Shown piece after piece: positions 9,752 through 17,555 of a stretch of DNA of 64,000 bases; positions within the stretch are counted from its first letter, which is position 1, and each line of letters opens with the position of its first letter. Source of the stretch: Catenibacterium mitsuokai (lineage in GTDB: Bacteria; Bacillota_I; Bacilli_A; Erysipelotrichales; Coprobacillaceae); NCBI RefSeq assembly GCF_025148785.1, contig NZ_CP102271.1, positions 2,349,972 through 2,413,971 of the forward strand, in the 5' to 3' direction. The notes beneath the pieces are model-generated. The model ran no database searches. It saw nothing but the letters and a program-made list of their open reading frames with translations, and was not told the origin of the DNA. Made by a program: the position numbers and the translations under genes.

Positions 9752-9829
9752 TAATCTGAATAAAAATTGAAAGAGAAAACAAATTTTACCCTAAAAAAGT
9801 GCATAAAGCCCCTTTCCCCAAATGGAAGG

Positions 9830-10702
9830 CTATTCTATTTGAGGTGAGTTCTTAGATTCTTTTCTGATGAGTTGTAGAATCTCTGCTTCAGACAAGCCTG
9901 TGCGGCTGAGTTGATTGAAGGCATTTCGTAAATTATTTTTAACGTATTCAATTCGTTGCTTCTTTGTTGTTTCAACATCTGCCATGTCTGTTGGATTAAA
10001 TGCTTCACCTGTTTTTAAAAGATGATAGACAGCAATAAGTATTTTTCTCGCAATCGCAATGATAGCTCGTTTCTTACCGCGTCTTTTAGATATCTTGTTG
10101 AATTTGTCTGCATAGTATTCGCATTCCTTATCTTTTACGGCAGCATGTGCAACCTGAACAAGACAAGGCTTAAGATAAACGCCAGCTTTTGAAACTTTAA
10201 CCGATTTCTTTTTGCCAGCTGATTCATTACATCCAGGAGCTAATCCAGCCCATGCAGCAAGTTTGCGATGAGAGGACCATTGAGACATATCAGTGCCGAT
10301 TTCAGAGATAATGGTAATAGCAGATTTTCTATTGATTCCTGGTATTGTACAAAGAAGCTGTATGTAGTCTTCGTAGTTGGCAACCATCAAGTTGATATGG
10401 TGCTGTATTTCATCAAGAAGAGAATCCAGATAGTCCATATGTTTCTGAACGATTTTAATTCTAGCCTTTTGAAACTGATTTAGCTGAATACCATCAACAG
10501 CACTCAGGATGTCTTCATGAGATGCTTTACAACCGGCATGAACTTTAGAAAGAATATCTTCACTTGTATATGGATCATTTGATAAAATAGTATTGACAAT
10601 AGCGGAAGCAGATTTACCAAAGATATCAGAAAAAACAATATCAAGTTTACAGTTTCCAGTAGTCAAAGCATTTTGGAAACGATTCTTTTCAGAAGAACGC
10701 AT
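9830..10702 (-). CDS. IS110 transposase, C-terminal fragment (copy 2)
   Basis: 290 residues starting at MRSSEKNRFQNAL, which in intact IS110 proteins lies near residue 150. It contains the coiled dimerisation stretch and the Transposase_20 domain with PGINRKSAITIISEIG and GCNESAGKKKS, where the catalytic serine is expected. In the DNA upstream, TRYQYKLIN continues in this frame but a missing base between AG and GAA (family REFTRYQYK) separates it from the preceding part. It can be translated only as a separate C-terminal piece; probably non-functional unless the two pieces assemble. Confidence 0.8.
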   Translation of the reverse strand: MRSSEKNRFQNALTTGNCKLDIVFSDIFGKSASAIVNTILSNDPYTSEDILSKVHAGCKASHEDILSAVDGIQLNQFQKARIKIVQKHMDYLDSLLDEIQHHINLMVANYEDYIQLLCTIPGINRKSAITIISEIGTDMSQWSSHRKLAAWAGLAPGCNESAGKKKSVKVSKAGVYLKPCLVQVAHAAVKDKECEYYADKFNKISKRRGKKRAIIAIARKILIAVYHLLKTGEAFNPTDMADVETTKKQRIEYVKNNLRNAFNQLSRTGLSEAEILQLIRKESKNSPQIE

Positions 10703-10712
10703 ATTGATAAGT

Positions 10713-11120
10713 TTATACTGATAGCGGGTAAATTCCTGAGGACGCGGATATCCTTTTCAGGGATATAGCTGGATCGACAATACCGAATTTAAAGAGGTCG
10801 GCAATCCATTTGGCATCCTTATTGTCATCCTTCTCACCTTTGATAGCCTTGACCCATTTAGGATTGGCAACAACGACATTAGAAATATGGCCTTCTAATG
10901 CATTGTATACAGGGATATAGTACTTGCCGGTTGATTCCATGCATACATTTTGACAGTTGTTTTCAATAAGCCAATCCCTGAATTGAATGAGCTGGTTATT
11001 GAAGGTTGAGAATCTTTTTTTAATGTACTTGGGTTTGACGGATTCAGAGATGCAGATAACAGCAACAATGAAAGATTTGTGCACGTCAACACCACAAGAT
11101 CTAGGGTAAACAATCTCCAT
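10713..11120 (-). CDS. IS110 transposase, N-terminal DEDD fragment (copy 2)
   Basis: 135 residues with the DEDD RuvC-like fold: Asp in GVDVHKS, Glu in MESTGKYY and the Asp pair in DDNKDAKW. After IVDPA the protein reads out of frame (ISLKRISASSG). Skipping one base restores YIPEKDIRVLR, and a second skipped base is needed to reach REFTRYQYK. The AGGAGC start region lies at 11130-11160. The same lesions occur in copy 1. Confidence 0.8.
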   Translation of the reverse strand: MEIVYPRSCGVDVHKSFIVAVICISESVKPKYIKKRFSTFNNQLIQFRDWLIENNCQNVCMESTGKYYIPVYNALEGHISNVVVANPKWVKAIKGEKDDNKDAKWIADLFKFGIVDPAISLKRISASSGIYPLSV

Positions 11121-11437
11121 AAATAAAAGGCTCCTTATAAGAATATAGAGAAGGAGCTCAGTGACTGACTGATCAACACTAAAAGATTAAACTCAAGTCA
11201 ATGATTAATCTGCAGACTTAAAAGACATACTCATGTGTGCTTGAAAAGATCAGCCTTGCACTGGTTATTATACTGTTTTGACTTGAACGAGTTGCAAGAA
11301 TCTACAACTCACCTCGCCGTGCTTTGTAGTGTAAGACTCCTTCAATTAAAATATAAAATAAGATGCCTGCACAAACAAGAATTATTCATTTCTATGTGTG
11401 CCTTGGAGCCGCAGGCGGAAAGGAATGTGAGGTTATT

Positions 11438-12703
11438 ATGGACAACAAAAATTTTAATTTTCCAGATGATAAGATTTTCCAATATATTACATATGGTATT
11501 GTCTTAGCTTTTATTCTTTTCAATTTAGAATCAGTATGGGACTTCTTCCTTAATGCATTAGGGCTTGCAAGACCCTTCTATATTGCGATAGTCATTGCAT
11601 TTGTGATTAATATTCCAATGAAACTAGTAGAGAAGTTACTTGTGAAAGCAAAAGGTCAGTGGATGAAGAAAAATCCTGATTCAAAACTCCCAAAATTCTT
11701 ATTAGAAGGTACACGTGGTATTGCGATGGCTATCACTATTATATGTTTACTATTAATATTAGTGATGTTCTTCTCTTTTATTATTCCTAGAATTGGAGAA
11801 AGCTTTTCACTCTTATTCTCTAACTTAGATAATTATGCAAGTAGATTATCTGTTTATATTACTTCTATATGTAAAAGATTTAATATTGATTATTCAGTAA
11901 CAGTAGATGAAGTACAGAAATGGTTTGCCTCTATTGATTTAAGTACAATCCTTGCGACTGCAGGAACCTTCTTAGGTGATCCTCATTTTAAGACAACAGA
12001 ATTTGTATCAAATGTTGGTGGTTCATTCATTACTGCCATCACTTCGTTCTTTATGGCTCTCTATCTTCTTGCAAATAAAGAAAAACATCTTGAACAAGGC
12101 AGAAAACTTATTGCATATATATTAGGTCATAAACGTGCAGGTATAGCCTTTGATATCATGAGTGAAGCCAATCATTATTTTAATAGTTTTGTGACAGGAC
12201 AGATGTTAGAAGCCACATGTTTTATGTTAGAAGTCTATATTGCGATGCGTTTATTTGGGATGCCTTTCCCTGAATTAATTGCGATTATGGCTTTCTTGTT
12301 TAGTTTTGTACCAATGTTTGGTAATTTCATTACCTTCTTTGCAGGATTAATCTTAGTAGCTGCAGCACAGAGTAAGAGTATGCTTGCCTTTGCGATTATT
12401 TATCTATGCTTACAGCAGTTTGAAGGAAATGTGGTATATCCTAAGATTGTAGGTAAGTCCGTTGGTATTGGTGGGTTATTTGTCTTACTTGGTATTACGA
12501 TATTTGGTAATTTATGGGGTGTTATTGGCATACTTATTGGTGTACCTCTTACTGCCCTTATTTATGCCGTTATCTCTAGAATCATTAATATCGGACTCTA
12601 TCAGAAACATATAGAAGTCACATACAATAACCTCTATAAATTAGATGAAGATGGAAATCGTTTAGAAAATAAAGTCAAACCAAAAAAGGATTCCTCTATC
12701 TAA
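11438..12703 (+). CDS. AI-2E family transporter (PerM/YtvI-like membrane protein)
   Basis: 421 residues from the ATG at 11438; the frame is open further upstream into the IS, but MDNKNFNFPDD is the natural start, with GAGG 5 bases ahead. About eight hydrophobic segments and the AI-2E transporter pattern: N-terminal TM pair, a soluble middle region (about 130-220), and the conserved C-terminal stretch with LIAIMAFLFSFVPMFGNF and GVIGILIGVPLTALIYA. The family includes putative exporters and Na+/H+ or signal transporters; substrate cannot be told. Its own 5' leader has been replaced by the IS110 end, so expression probably depends on promoters inside the element. Overlaps the convergent MerR gene by 8 bp. 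Confidence 0.88.
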   Translation: MDNKNFNFPDDKIFQYITYGIVLAFILFNLESVWDFFLNALGLARPFYIAIVIAFVINIPMKLVEKLLVKAKGQWMKKNPDSKLPKFLLEGTRGIAMAITIICLLLILVMFFSFIIPRIGESFSLLFSNLDNYASRLSVYITSICKRFNIDYSVTVDEVQKWFASIDLSTILATAGTFLGDPHFKTTEFVSNVGGSFITAITSFFMALYLLANKEKHLEQGRKLIAYILGHKRAGIAFDIMSEANHYFNSFVTGQMLEATCFMLEVYIAMRLFGMPFPELIAIMAFLFSFVPMFGNFITFFAGLILVAAAQSKSMLAFAIIYLCLQQFEGNVVYPKIVGKSVGIGGLFVLLGITIFGNLWGVIGILIGVPLTALIYAVISRIINIGLYQKHIEVTYNNLYKLDEDGNRLENKVKPKKDSSI

Positions 12704-13499
12704 CAGGAATCCAAATATTGTGCCAGTTAAAGTATTCTTCTTCTGGTTTCCACATAGAAACAATCTGAGTAAAGATATCACCATCTAACTCTAGATTGTT
12801 TTTTTTCATATATTCAAAAGCAGGTTCTAATACTTCATAAGTGAGTATTTGTGAAGAACGTGAGGAGAAACTCATATAAAGACAAGTTCTAGGAGGATAG
12901 TAATGCACATACTCTGTTTCTTTAATATCAAATAATGATGCAAACTGTTCTTCTATCCCAATTCCAAAATAGAAATCTTTATTTTCTGTTTCTATATGTT
13001 CTTTTGGGAATAATGCGGTAGAGAAAATAAAAGGAACATATTGTGTAAACTGCTTCAATTCTTCTTTTTCCTGTTCACTCAAATCCAGAGTATAACATTT
13101 CTGCGTATCTATACGATATATACCTGGACTTGTTCTTAGAGTGAGATTCTTTTCTTCAAAATTATTAATGAGAGCTCTATTAGTACGCATCTTCTTTAAA
13201 AGATTCATATTATAGATGATATTCTGTTCAATGATTTTTTCCTGGTTATCTAATACTTCATCTATTTCTTCTAATGTGCGCTTCTGAAGGATTTTAGATG
13301 TTTCATCAATTGAAAGTCCAAAACCTAAATAACAGCGTGCACGAATAATCATATGAAGATCCCAGGTTGTATAATAGCGATAGTTTGTCTTTTCATCATG
13401 AATAGGAGCAATGATTCCTTTTCTTTCATAATAACGTATTGTTTCTGGTGTAATACCTAGTATTTTCGCAAGTTCTCCAATTGTATAAGTATTATACAT
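12696..13499 (-). CDS. MerR family transcriptional regulator with C-terminal effector domain
   Basis: 267 residues. The N-terminal winged helix (YTIGELAKILGITPETIRYYERKGII, about 5-30) is canonical MerR, followed by a coiled dimerisation helix to about 120. The rest (about 125-267) resembles a GyrI/BmrR-like ligand pocket with aromatic residues (YYPPRTCLYMSF, EEEYFNWHNIWIPV). MerR proteins untwist promoters with long spacers, and the divergent SDR promoter has a 19-bp spacer with an inverted repeat, so this regulator very probably controls the SDR-MFS genes. Start: TTAAGGAGGACGTGAA precedes the ATG. A copy of the operator half-site lies in its own leader. The ligand is probably an organic small molecule related to the SDR/MFS substrate. 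Confidence 0.9.
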   Translation of the reverse strand: MYNTYTIGELAKILGITPETIRYYERKGIIAPIHDEKTNYRYYTTWDLHMIIRARCYLGFGLSIDETSKILQKRTLEEIDEVLDNQEKIIEQNIIYNMNLLKKMRTNRALINNFEEKNLTLRTSPGIYRIDTQKCYTLDLSEQEKEELKQFTQYVPFIFSTALFPKEHIETENKDFYFGIGIEEQFASLFDIKETEYVHYYPPRTCLYMSFSSRSSQILTYEVLEPAFEYMKKNNLELDGDIFTQIVSMWKPEEEYFNWHNIWIPVR

Positions 13500-13510
13500 T
13501 TCACGTCCTC

Positions 13511-13545
13511 CTTAAAACCATTTGAGAGTTCTTACCCATTATACC
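13511..13545 (-). promoter_or_regulatory. merR-type gene promoter region with operator half-site
   Basis: On the minus strand a TATAAT lies at about 13537-13542, and ACTCTCAAA, identical to one arm of the main operator, lies between it and the start codon at 13499. Position suggests autorepression by the MerR protein. No strong -35 was recognised. Confidence 0.5.
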
Positions 13546-13591
13546 AAAGAAAACCCTATCATTTATGCTTATTTTAAGCAAATTTAGACTA

Positions 13592-13622
13592 TTGACTCTC
13601 AAACTATTTGAGACTCTATAAT
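13592..13622 (+). promoter_or_regulatory. MerR-controlled promoter of the SDR-MFS operon (19-bp spacer)
   Basis: TTGACT (13592-13597) and TATAAT (13617-13622) are separated by exactly 19 bases. The spacer CTCAAACTATTTGAGACTC carries a near-perfect inverted repeat (CTCAAA-CTA-TTTGAG). This is the classical MerR activator layout, where the regulator re-phases an overlong spacer. It is placed between the divergent MerR gene and the SDR gene, 38 bp before the SDR start. Confidence 0.85.
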
Positions 13623-13659
13623 CAACTTGTAAATTTTTTAACAAAGGGAGAGAAATAAA

Positions 13660-14436
13660 ATGAATGAAAGAAAAGTAGTTTTGATCACTGGCGGAGCCAT
13701 GGGTCAAGGACGTGCACATGCATATAAATATGCAGAAAATGGATTTGATGTTGTATTAGCTGATATGCAGGAACCAACAAGTGAAGCATTTAAAGAAACA
13801 ATCGCACATTGTGAATTATTAGGTGCAAAAGTACTTGCTGTTAAGGCAAACATCACTTCTACAGAAGATATGGAAAACTTATTCAAGAGTGCATGGGATA
13901 CTTTTGGACGTATTGACGTTGTCATTGCGAACGCAGGAGTTATTAACTTTGCCTACACTTGGGAACTAACAGATGAACAGGTAGAAAAAGTCATCAACAT
14001 TAACCTTATCGGTACTTGGCGTACAGATAAGTATGCAGCACAGTATATGTTGAAACAGGGATTTGGTCGTATTATTAATATTTCTTCTACTTCAGGATTA
14101 TATGGCACACCAAAGCTTGCAACATATTGTATGAGTAAATGGGGAATCTTAGGATTAACTAAGACACTTGCGAAAGAAGTAGGTTCTAAGGGTATTATCG
14201 TGAATGCATTATGTCCTACAAAAGTTAAAACACCTATGTGTGAAACAATGGAATATGTACAGTTTATTAATGATTTAACAGGTAAAGATTTCAAATCTGT
14301 TGAAGAAATGTACAATGGCGTACCATTCCTTGATGTAGAAGATATTTCTTCTATGGTTTATTGGTTAGGTACTAGCCGTGAAGCGGGTAAATTTAATGGC
14401 CGTGAAGTCGCTTTAGACTTAGGTACATTACAGTAG
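13660..14436 (+). CDS. SDR family NAD(P)-dependent oxidoreductase
   Basis: 258 residues, classical short-chain dehydrogenase. Cofactor motif TGGAMGQG (10-17), NAG (91-93), catalytic Ser143, Tyr156 and Lys160 (YCMSK). The Asp at the end of beta-2 (VVLADMQ) favours NAD(H). The C-terminal half contains an insertion around ETMEYVQFINDLTGKDFKSVEE, as in larger-substrate SDRs (terpene, steroid or mycofactocin-type alcohol dehydrogenases). Start has AAGGGAGAG ahead. The MFS gene follows after 10 bp, and MerR controls both, so the enzyme and carrier probably handle one imported substrate. A hydroxysteroid or bile-acid substrate is possible for a gut bacterium but nothing in the sequence proves it. 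Confidence 0.9.
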   Translation: MNERKVVLITGGAMGQGRAHAYKYAENGFDVVLADMQEPTSEAFKETIAHCELLGAKVLAVKANITSTEDMENLFKSAWDTFGRIDVVIANAGVINFAYTWELTDEQVEKVININLIGTWRTDKYAAQYMLKQGFGRIINISSTSGLYGTPKLATYCMSKWGILGLTKTLAKEVGSKGIIVNALCPTKVKTPMCETMEYVQFINDLTGKDFKSVEEMYNGVPFLDVEDISSMVYWLGTSREAGKFNGREVALDLGTLQ

Positions 14437-14446
14437 GAGGATTATC

Positions 14447-15661
14447 ATGAATATTACGAAAGCAACACGCTGGCGTGTGTTTGCAGGAGTATGGATTCAG
14501 TCTTTATTCACTTCTGCCACTGCCTTCTTCAGTTTATTCTGTTTGCCATTATGTAATCAGTTTGGATGGAGTACATCTGATTTCTCAATGGCTTATACTA
14601 TTTATATGTTTATTTATTGTGCTGTAGGCTTTATCGGTGGTATCTTAGCTGAAAAGTTACAGCCTAGAGTGGCTATCTATATGGGTCTTGCATTATTTGC
14701 AGGTGGATGGGTATTAACAGGTTTTGCGAATACAATCCCATTCTTATATGTAGCTTATGGTGTGATTGCCGGAGCAGGAGCTGGTATGATCTATCCAGCG
14801 TGTCTTCCAACAGCTTTAAAATGGTTCCCTGACAAGAGTGGTTCTATTTCTGGTTTAGTACAGGCTGGAGCTGCATGTGGACCATTCATTATGTCACCAG
14901 TGGCTCAGATGCTTATCTCTACATATGGTGCACAGACTGCATGTAAGATTCTTGGTGTGATCTTCTTAATTGGTGTTGGTGCTGTTGCTTGGATGATCGC
15001 ACCTTGTCCTGATGGATGGACTCCTGAAGGATGGACACCATCAACTACACAATCTAAAGAATTAAATACAAAAGACTATAACATCCCACAAATGGTTAAA
15101 ACGCCTATCTTCTGGGTATTAGTAGTAATGTTTATCTTTGCGAATGCAGCAGGAACTATGATGGTCTCTGCTACTTCACCAATCGCTCAGAAACAGATTG
15201 GTTTAAATGCAATGAGTGCAGCACTTTGTGTATCACTTATGACTTTATTTAATATGTTTGGTCGTATCTCATTTGGTTTTGTTTATGATAAATTAAAGGG
15301 ATGGAACTCACTTATTCTTGTATTACTTATTAATGGTATCTCAATGTTGATGTTAACGATGGCTCATTCTTATGCCTACTTCATCTTATGTATTGCCTTA
15401 GTAGGATTCTCATTTGGTGGATTACTAGTCGTATTTGCGCCTATGGTTAAGATCATCTTTGGTTCTAAGTTTTATAACAGAAACTATGGTTTAATCTTTA
15501 TTGGTTATGGTATTGGTGCTTTTGTAGGTCCTAAGATTTCAGCAAGTTTCTTCGATGCCACTGGATCTTATGTAATGGGTTATATTGGTTCAGCTATTCT
15601 TGCAGCACTTGCAATTGTATTAGTACTAGTAGCTAAGAAATTACAGAAAAGCATGAACTAA
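14447..15661 (+). CDS. MFS transporter, oxalate/formate antiporter (OFA)-like family
   Basis: 404 residues with 12 hydrophobic segments. The OFA family signature is seen in the first half (FGWSTSDFSMAYTIY, GAGAGMIYPACLPTALKWFPDKSG) and in the second (FGRISFGFVYDKLKG). OFA carriers exchange small carboxylates, but many members are uncharacterised. AGGAGG ribosome site; operon with the SDR. The last about 170 bp plus terminator exist as a decayed second copy downstream of the antitoxin gene (16030-16222). Confidence 0.88.
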   Translation: MNITKATRWRVFAGVWIQSLFTSATAFFSLFCLPLCNQFGWSTSDFSMAYTIYMFIYCAVGFIGGILAEKLQPRVAIYMGLALFAGGWVLTGFANTIPFLYVAYGVIAGAGAGMIYPACLPTALKWFPDKSGSISGLVQAGAACGPFIMSPVAQMLISTYGAQTACKILGVIFLIGVGAVAWMIAPCPDGWTPEGWTPSTTQSKELNTKDYNIPQMVKTPIFWVLVVMFIFANAAGTMMVSATSPIAQKQIGLNAMSAALCVSLMTLFNMFGRISFGFVYDKLKGWNSLILVLLINGISMLMLTMAHSYAYFILCIALVGFSFGGLLVVFAPMVKIIFGSKFYNRNYGLIFIGYGIGAFVGPKISASFFDATGSYVMGYIGSAILAALAIVLVLVAKKLQKSMN

Positions 15662-15665
15662 CATT

Positions 15666-15693
15666 AAAACGACACTTGATGTGTCGTTTTTTT
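15666..15693 (+). terminator. Terminator of the SDR-MFS operon
   Basis: AAAACGACAC (15666-15675), loop TTGAT, GTGTCGTTTT (15681-15690), then TTT. Almost the same hairpin recurs at 16200-16222 after the decayed MFS tail. Confidence 0.9.
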
Positions 15694-15770
15694 AATCGTA
15701 ATAATTCATAGTCACTTACCTCGTAGCTAAATATAGATTATAATATAGCCACAAGAAAGGAGCTGATTGT

Positions 15771-16028
15771 ATGAAGATTATTCCAATGCGTGATTTGAAA
15801 AATACAGTTGAAGTAGAACATCGCTGTGCAGAAGAAAACGGTCCTGTATTCGTAACCAAGAATGGATACGGCAGATTGGTTGTTATGGATATCGATTACT
15901 ATGAAAAAACTATGAGAAAGATGGATGAAGCAACAACAATCCTGGATGGTTTGAAAGATGTGAAATCTGGAAACACAGTAGAGGGAGAAACTGCAATATC
16001 TAAAATAAGGAGCAAGTATGGCATCTAA
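15771..16028 (+). CDS. Type II antitoxin, Phd/YefM family (orphan)
   Basis: 85 residues with the Phd/YefM fold: IPMRDLKNTVEVEHRCAEE, GPVFVTKNGYGRLVVMDIDYYE, then a short helical tail. Such proteins bind DNA as dimers and neutralise a RelE/YoeB/Doc-type toxin normally encoded directly downstream. The ribosome site is AAGGAG. The coupled downstream start (AAGGAGCAAGT then ATGGCATCTAA overlapping the stop) is still present, but what follows is not a toxin: it reads into a relic of the MFS gene. So the toxin has been lost or replaced by recombination at its start codon. Confidence 0.85.
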   Translation: MKIIPMRDLKNTVEVEHRCAEENGPVFVTKNGYGRLVVMDIDYYEKTMRKMDEATTILDGLKDVKSGNTVEGETAISKIRSKYGI

Positions 16029-16222
16029 ATTTGGTTTATTCTTTATTAGTTATGATATCAGTGCTTTTGTAGGACTTAAGATTTCACAAACTACTTTGAT
16101 GCCACTGAATCTTATATAATGGATTATATCAGTACAGCTACTCTGCGATTGTATTAGTACTTGTCACTAAGAAGTTACAGAAAACTATGAACTAACATTA
16201 AAACGACACTTGATTATGTCGT
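16018..16222 (+). pseudogene. Toxin start codon fused to a decayed MFS 3'-end relic
   Basis: An ATG at 16018, coupled to the antitoxin, opens a 33-codon frame (MASKFGLFFISYDIS...) whose DNA from about 16027 matches the end of the MFS gene (15485-15661) with many substitutions and small deletions. The match includes the stop, the ACATTAAAACGACACTTGAT segment and the terminator hairpin (16200-16222). Reading frames are broken. The relic shows that the antitoxin cassette sits between two copies of the MFS tail. Confidence 0.8.
16200..16222. terminator. Duplicated hairpin terminator, bidirectional
   Basis: AAAACGACA / TGTCGTTTT arms around TTGATTA; a second copy of the SDR-MFS operon terminator. 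On the minus strand it lies just past the stop of the ATPase gene (16227) and gives a run of T there as well. Confidence 0.7.
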
Positions 16223-16226
16223 TTTT

Positions 16227-17525
16227 TCATAGTTCCTTTATTTCTTCTATTGCATAGAGAGGAAGATTAATAAGCCAATCTTCTTTTCTATAATCAGACA
16301 TAGAAGTACGAACACAAATATCTGGAGAAAACTTTTCACTATATGTTTTAAGACTCTTCGCCCTTAAATTTTCTTCTGCTTTGACTTCTATTGGAATAAT
16401 CTGATTGTCTCTATCTACCACAAAGTCTATTTCACAGTTTCCTCTTTCGTTTGTATAATAATATATATTCAAATCTTCTATTGTCTTGAGTTGTTGGCAT
16501 ACATATTGTTCAGTCAGTGCACCTTTAAATTCCACAAATAAATTATTACCTTCAATAAGCGTCTTTTGTTTCAAACCAGTCATGCACCCTAAAAGCCCTA
16601 CATCTAATAAATAAATTTTAAAAGCCTTTAAATCTTCATACGCCTTTAAAGGTATACCCGCTTGATTTACACGACTAATTTTATGTATTAATCCACAATC
16701 AGATAGCCACATAATAGCTGTTTCATATTCTTTAGCACGCGCACCAGTACGAACAAGACCATATATAAATTTTTTATTTTCCTTAGCTAGCTGTGATGGA
16801 ATACTATTCCAAAGCATCCTTATTTTAGGAACAATTTCATTAGGTGCATGTTTAGAAAAATCCTGTTCATAAGCGAATAGAATTTTTCTCTGAATATTAC
16901 GCACTTCATTATAATCATTATAATTTGCAAAAAATTGGACAGCTTCTGGCATCCCACCCACATAATAATACTGTTTCAACGCATCAATATATGTCTGCTT
17001 AAAACTTTTGATCATTTGATAATTCTGTTGATCAAGTAGTTCTACAAATCGTTCTTTACCTGCAGCCATTAAAAACTCTTTAAAATTAAGAGGATAAAGA
17101 TTCATAAAATCCACTTTCCCTACCGGGAATGATGTACCTTGATGAAGCGCGATACCTAAAAGCGAACCTGCACATATAATATGATATTCAGGTGCATTTT
17201 CATAAAAGTATTTTAACGAAGATAATGCTTGCGGAACTTCTTGAATTTCATCAAATATAAGAAGCGTGTTATCTGGATCAATTTTCTGACCACTATACAA
17301 TTCAATCCCAGTTATTAAACGATTTGTATCTAAATCATAAGAGAATAAGTCAGACATTGTTGTATTTGAATCAAAATTAATATAGATAGTCTGATTATAT
17401 GCTTTCTCTCCAAATTCTTTCATCAGCCACGTTTTTCCAACCTGTCTAGCACCTTCAATAATCAAAGGTTTACGATTTGGCTTTTCTTTCCATCTAAATA
17501 ATTTTTTTATAGCTAAACGATACAT
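16227..17525 (-). CDS. AAA ATPase with C-terminal DUF4143 domain
   Basis: 432 residues from the ATG at 17525 (GAGGGGG ribosome site 8 bases upstream); the longer frame from 17594 reads through repeat DNA and is rejected. N-terminal AAA_14 ATPase: Walker A GARQVGKT (25-32), Walker B LLIFDEIQEVP, sensor CAGSLLG. C-terminal DUF4143 with the RxxCEIDFVVDRDNQIIPIEVKAEENL segment, a restriction-endonuclease-like PD-(D/E)xK pattern (D...EVK). The family is abundant, spreads horizontally and has no settled function. Its promoter carries an array of about 33-bp palindromic repeats (17556-17706), a possible operator array. The gene sits among mobile relics. Confidence 0.88.
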   Translation of the reverse strand: MYRLAIKKLFRWKEKPNRKPLIIEGARQVGKTWLMKEFGEKAYNQTIYINFDSNTTMSDLFSYDLDTNRLITGIELYSGQKIDPDNTLLIFDEIQEVPQALSSLKYFYENAPEYHIICAGSLLGIALHQGTSFPVGKVDFMNLYPLNFKEFLMAAGKERFVELLDQQNYQMIKSFKQTYIDALKQYYYVGGMPEAVQFFANYNDYNEVRNIQRKILFAYEQDFSKHAPNEIVPKIRMLWNSIPSQLAKENKKFIYGLVRTGARAKEYETAIMWLSDCGLIHKISRVNQAGIPLKAYEDLKAFKIYLLDVGLLGCMTGLKQKTLIEGNNLFVEFKGALTEQYVCQQLKTIEDLNIYYYTNERGNCEIDFVVDRDNQIIPIEVKAEENLRAKSLKTYSEKFSPDICVRTSMSDYRKEDWLINLPLYAIEEIKEL

Positions 17526-17555
17526 ATAGACACCCCCTCGTTTTACTTTATTATA

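Larger units (their letters stand above)
9752..11435 (-). mobile_element. IS110-type insertion sequence, copy 2 (1684 bp)
   Basis: Head-to-tail copy directly abutting copy 1 with no spacer; the three junctions share a single T at the switch points 8069, 9752 and 11436. The right end stops 2 bp before the start codon of the AI-2E transporter gene and provides that gene with its GTGAGG ribosome site. The transposase is split by two 1-base losses (see the transposase entries). Confidence 0.9.

Noticed and set aside
9551-9754. Plus-strand 67-codon frame in the IS110 non-coding end (and its copy at 11235)
   Set aside because: No ribosome site, no recognisable protein, and it lies in the end expected to encode the bridge RNA.
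11363-11437. Longer N-terminus for the AI-2E transporter
   Set aside because: The extra codons belong to the IS110 end; the ATG at 11438 has its own ribosome site and fits the family start.
13501-14315. Minus-strand frames across the SDR gene and its promoter
   Set aside because: They are shadows of the SDR gene and of the promoter region; codon pattern and ribosome sites support the plus-strand gene.
13660-15661. Bile-acid (bai-like) module from the SDR + MFS pair
   Set aside because: Only an SDR and a carrier are present, with an OFA-type rather than BaiG-type carrier; no other bai genes nearby.
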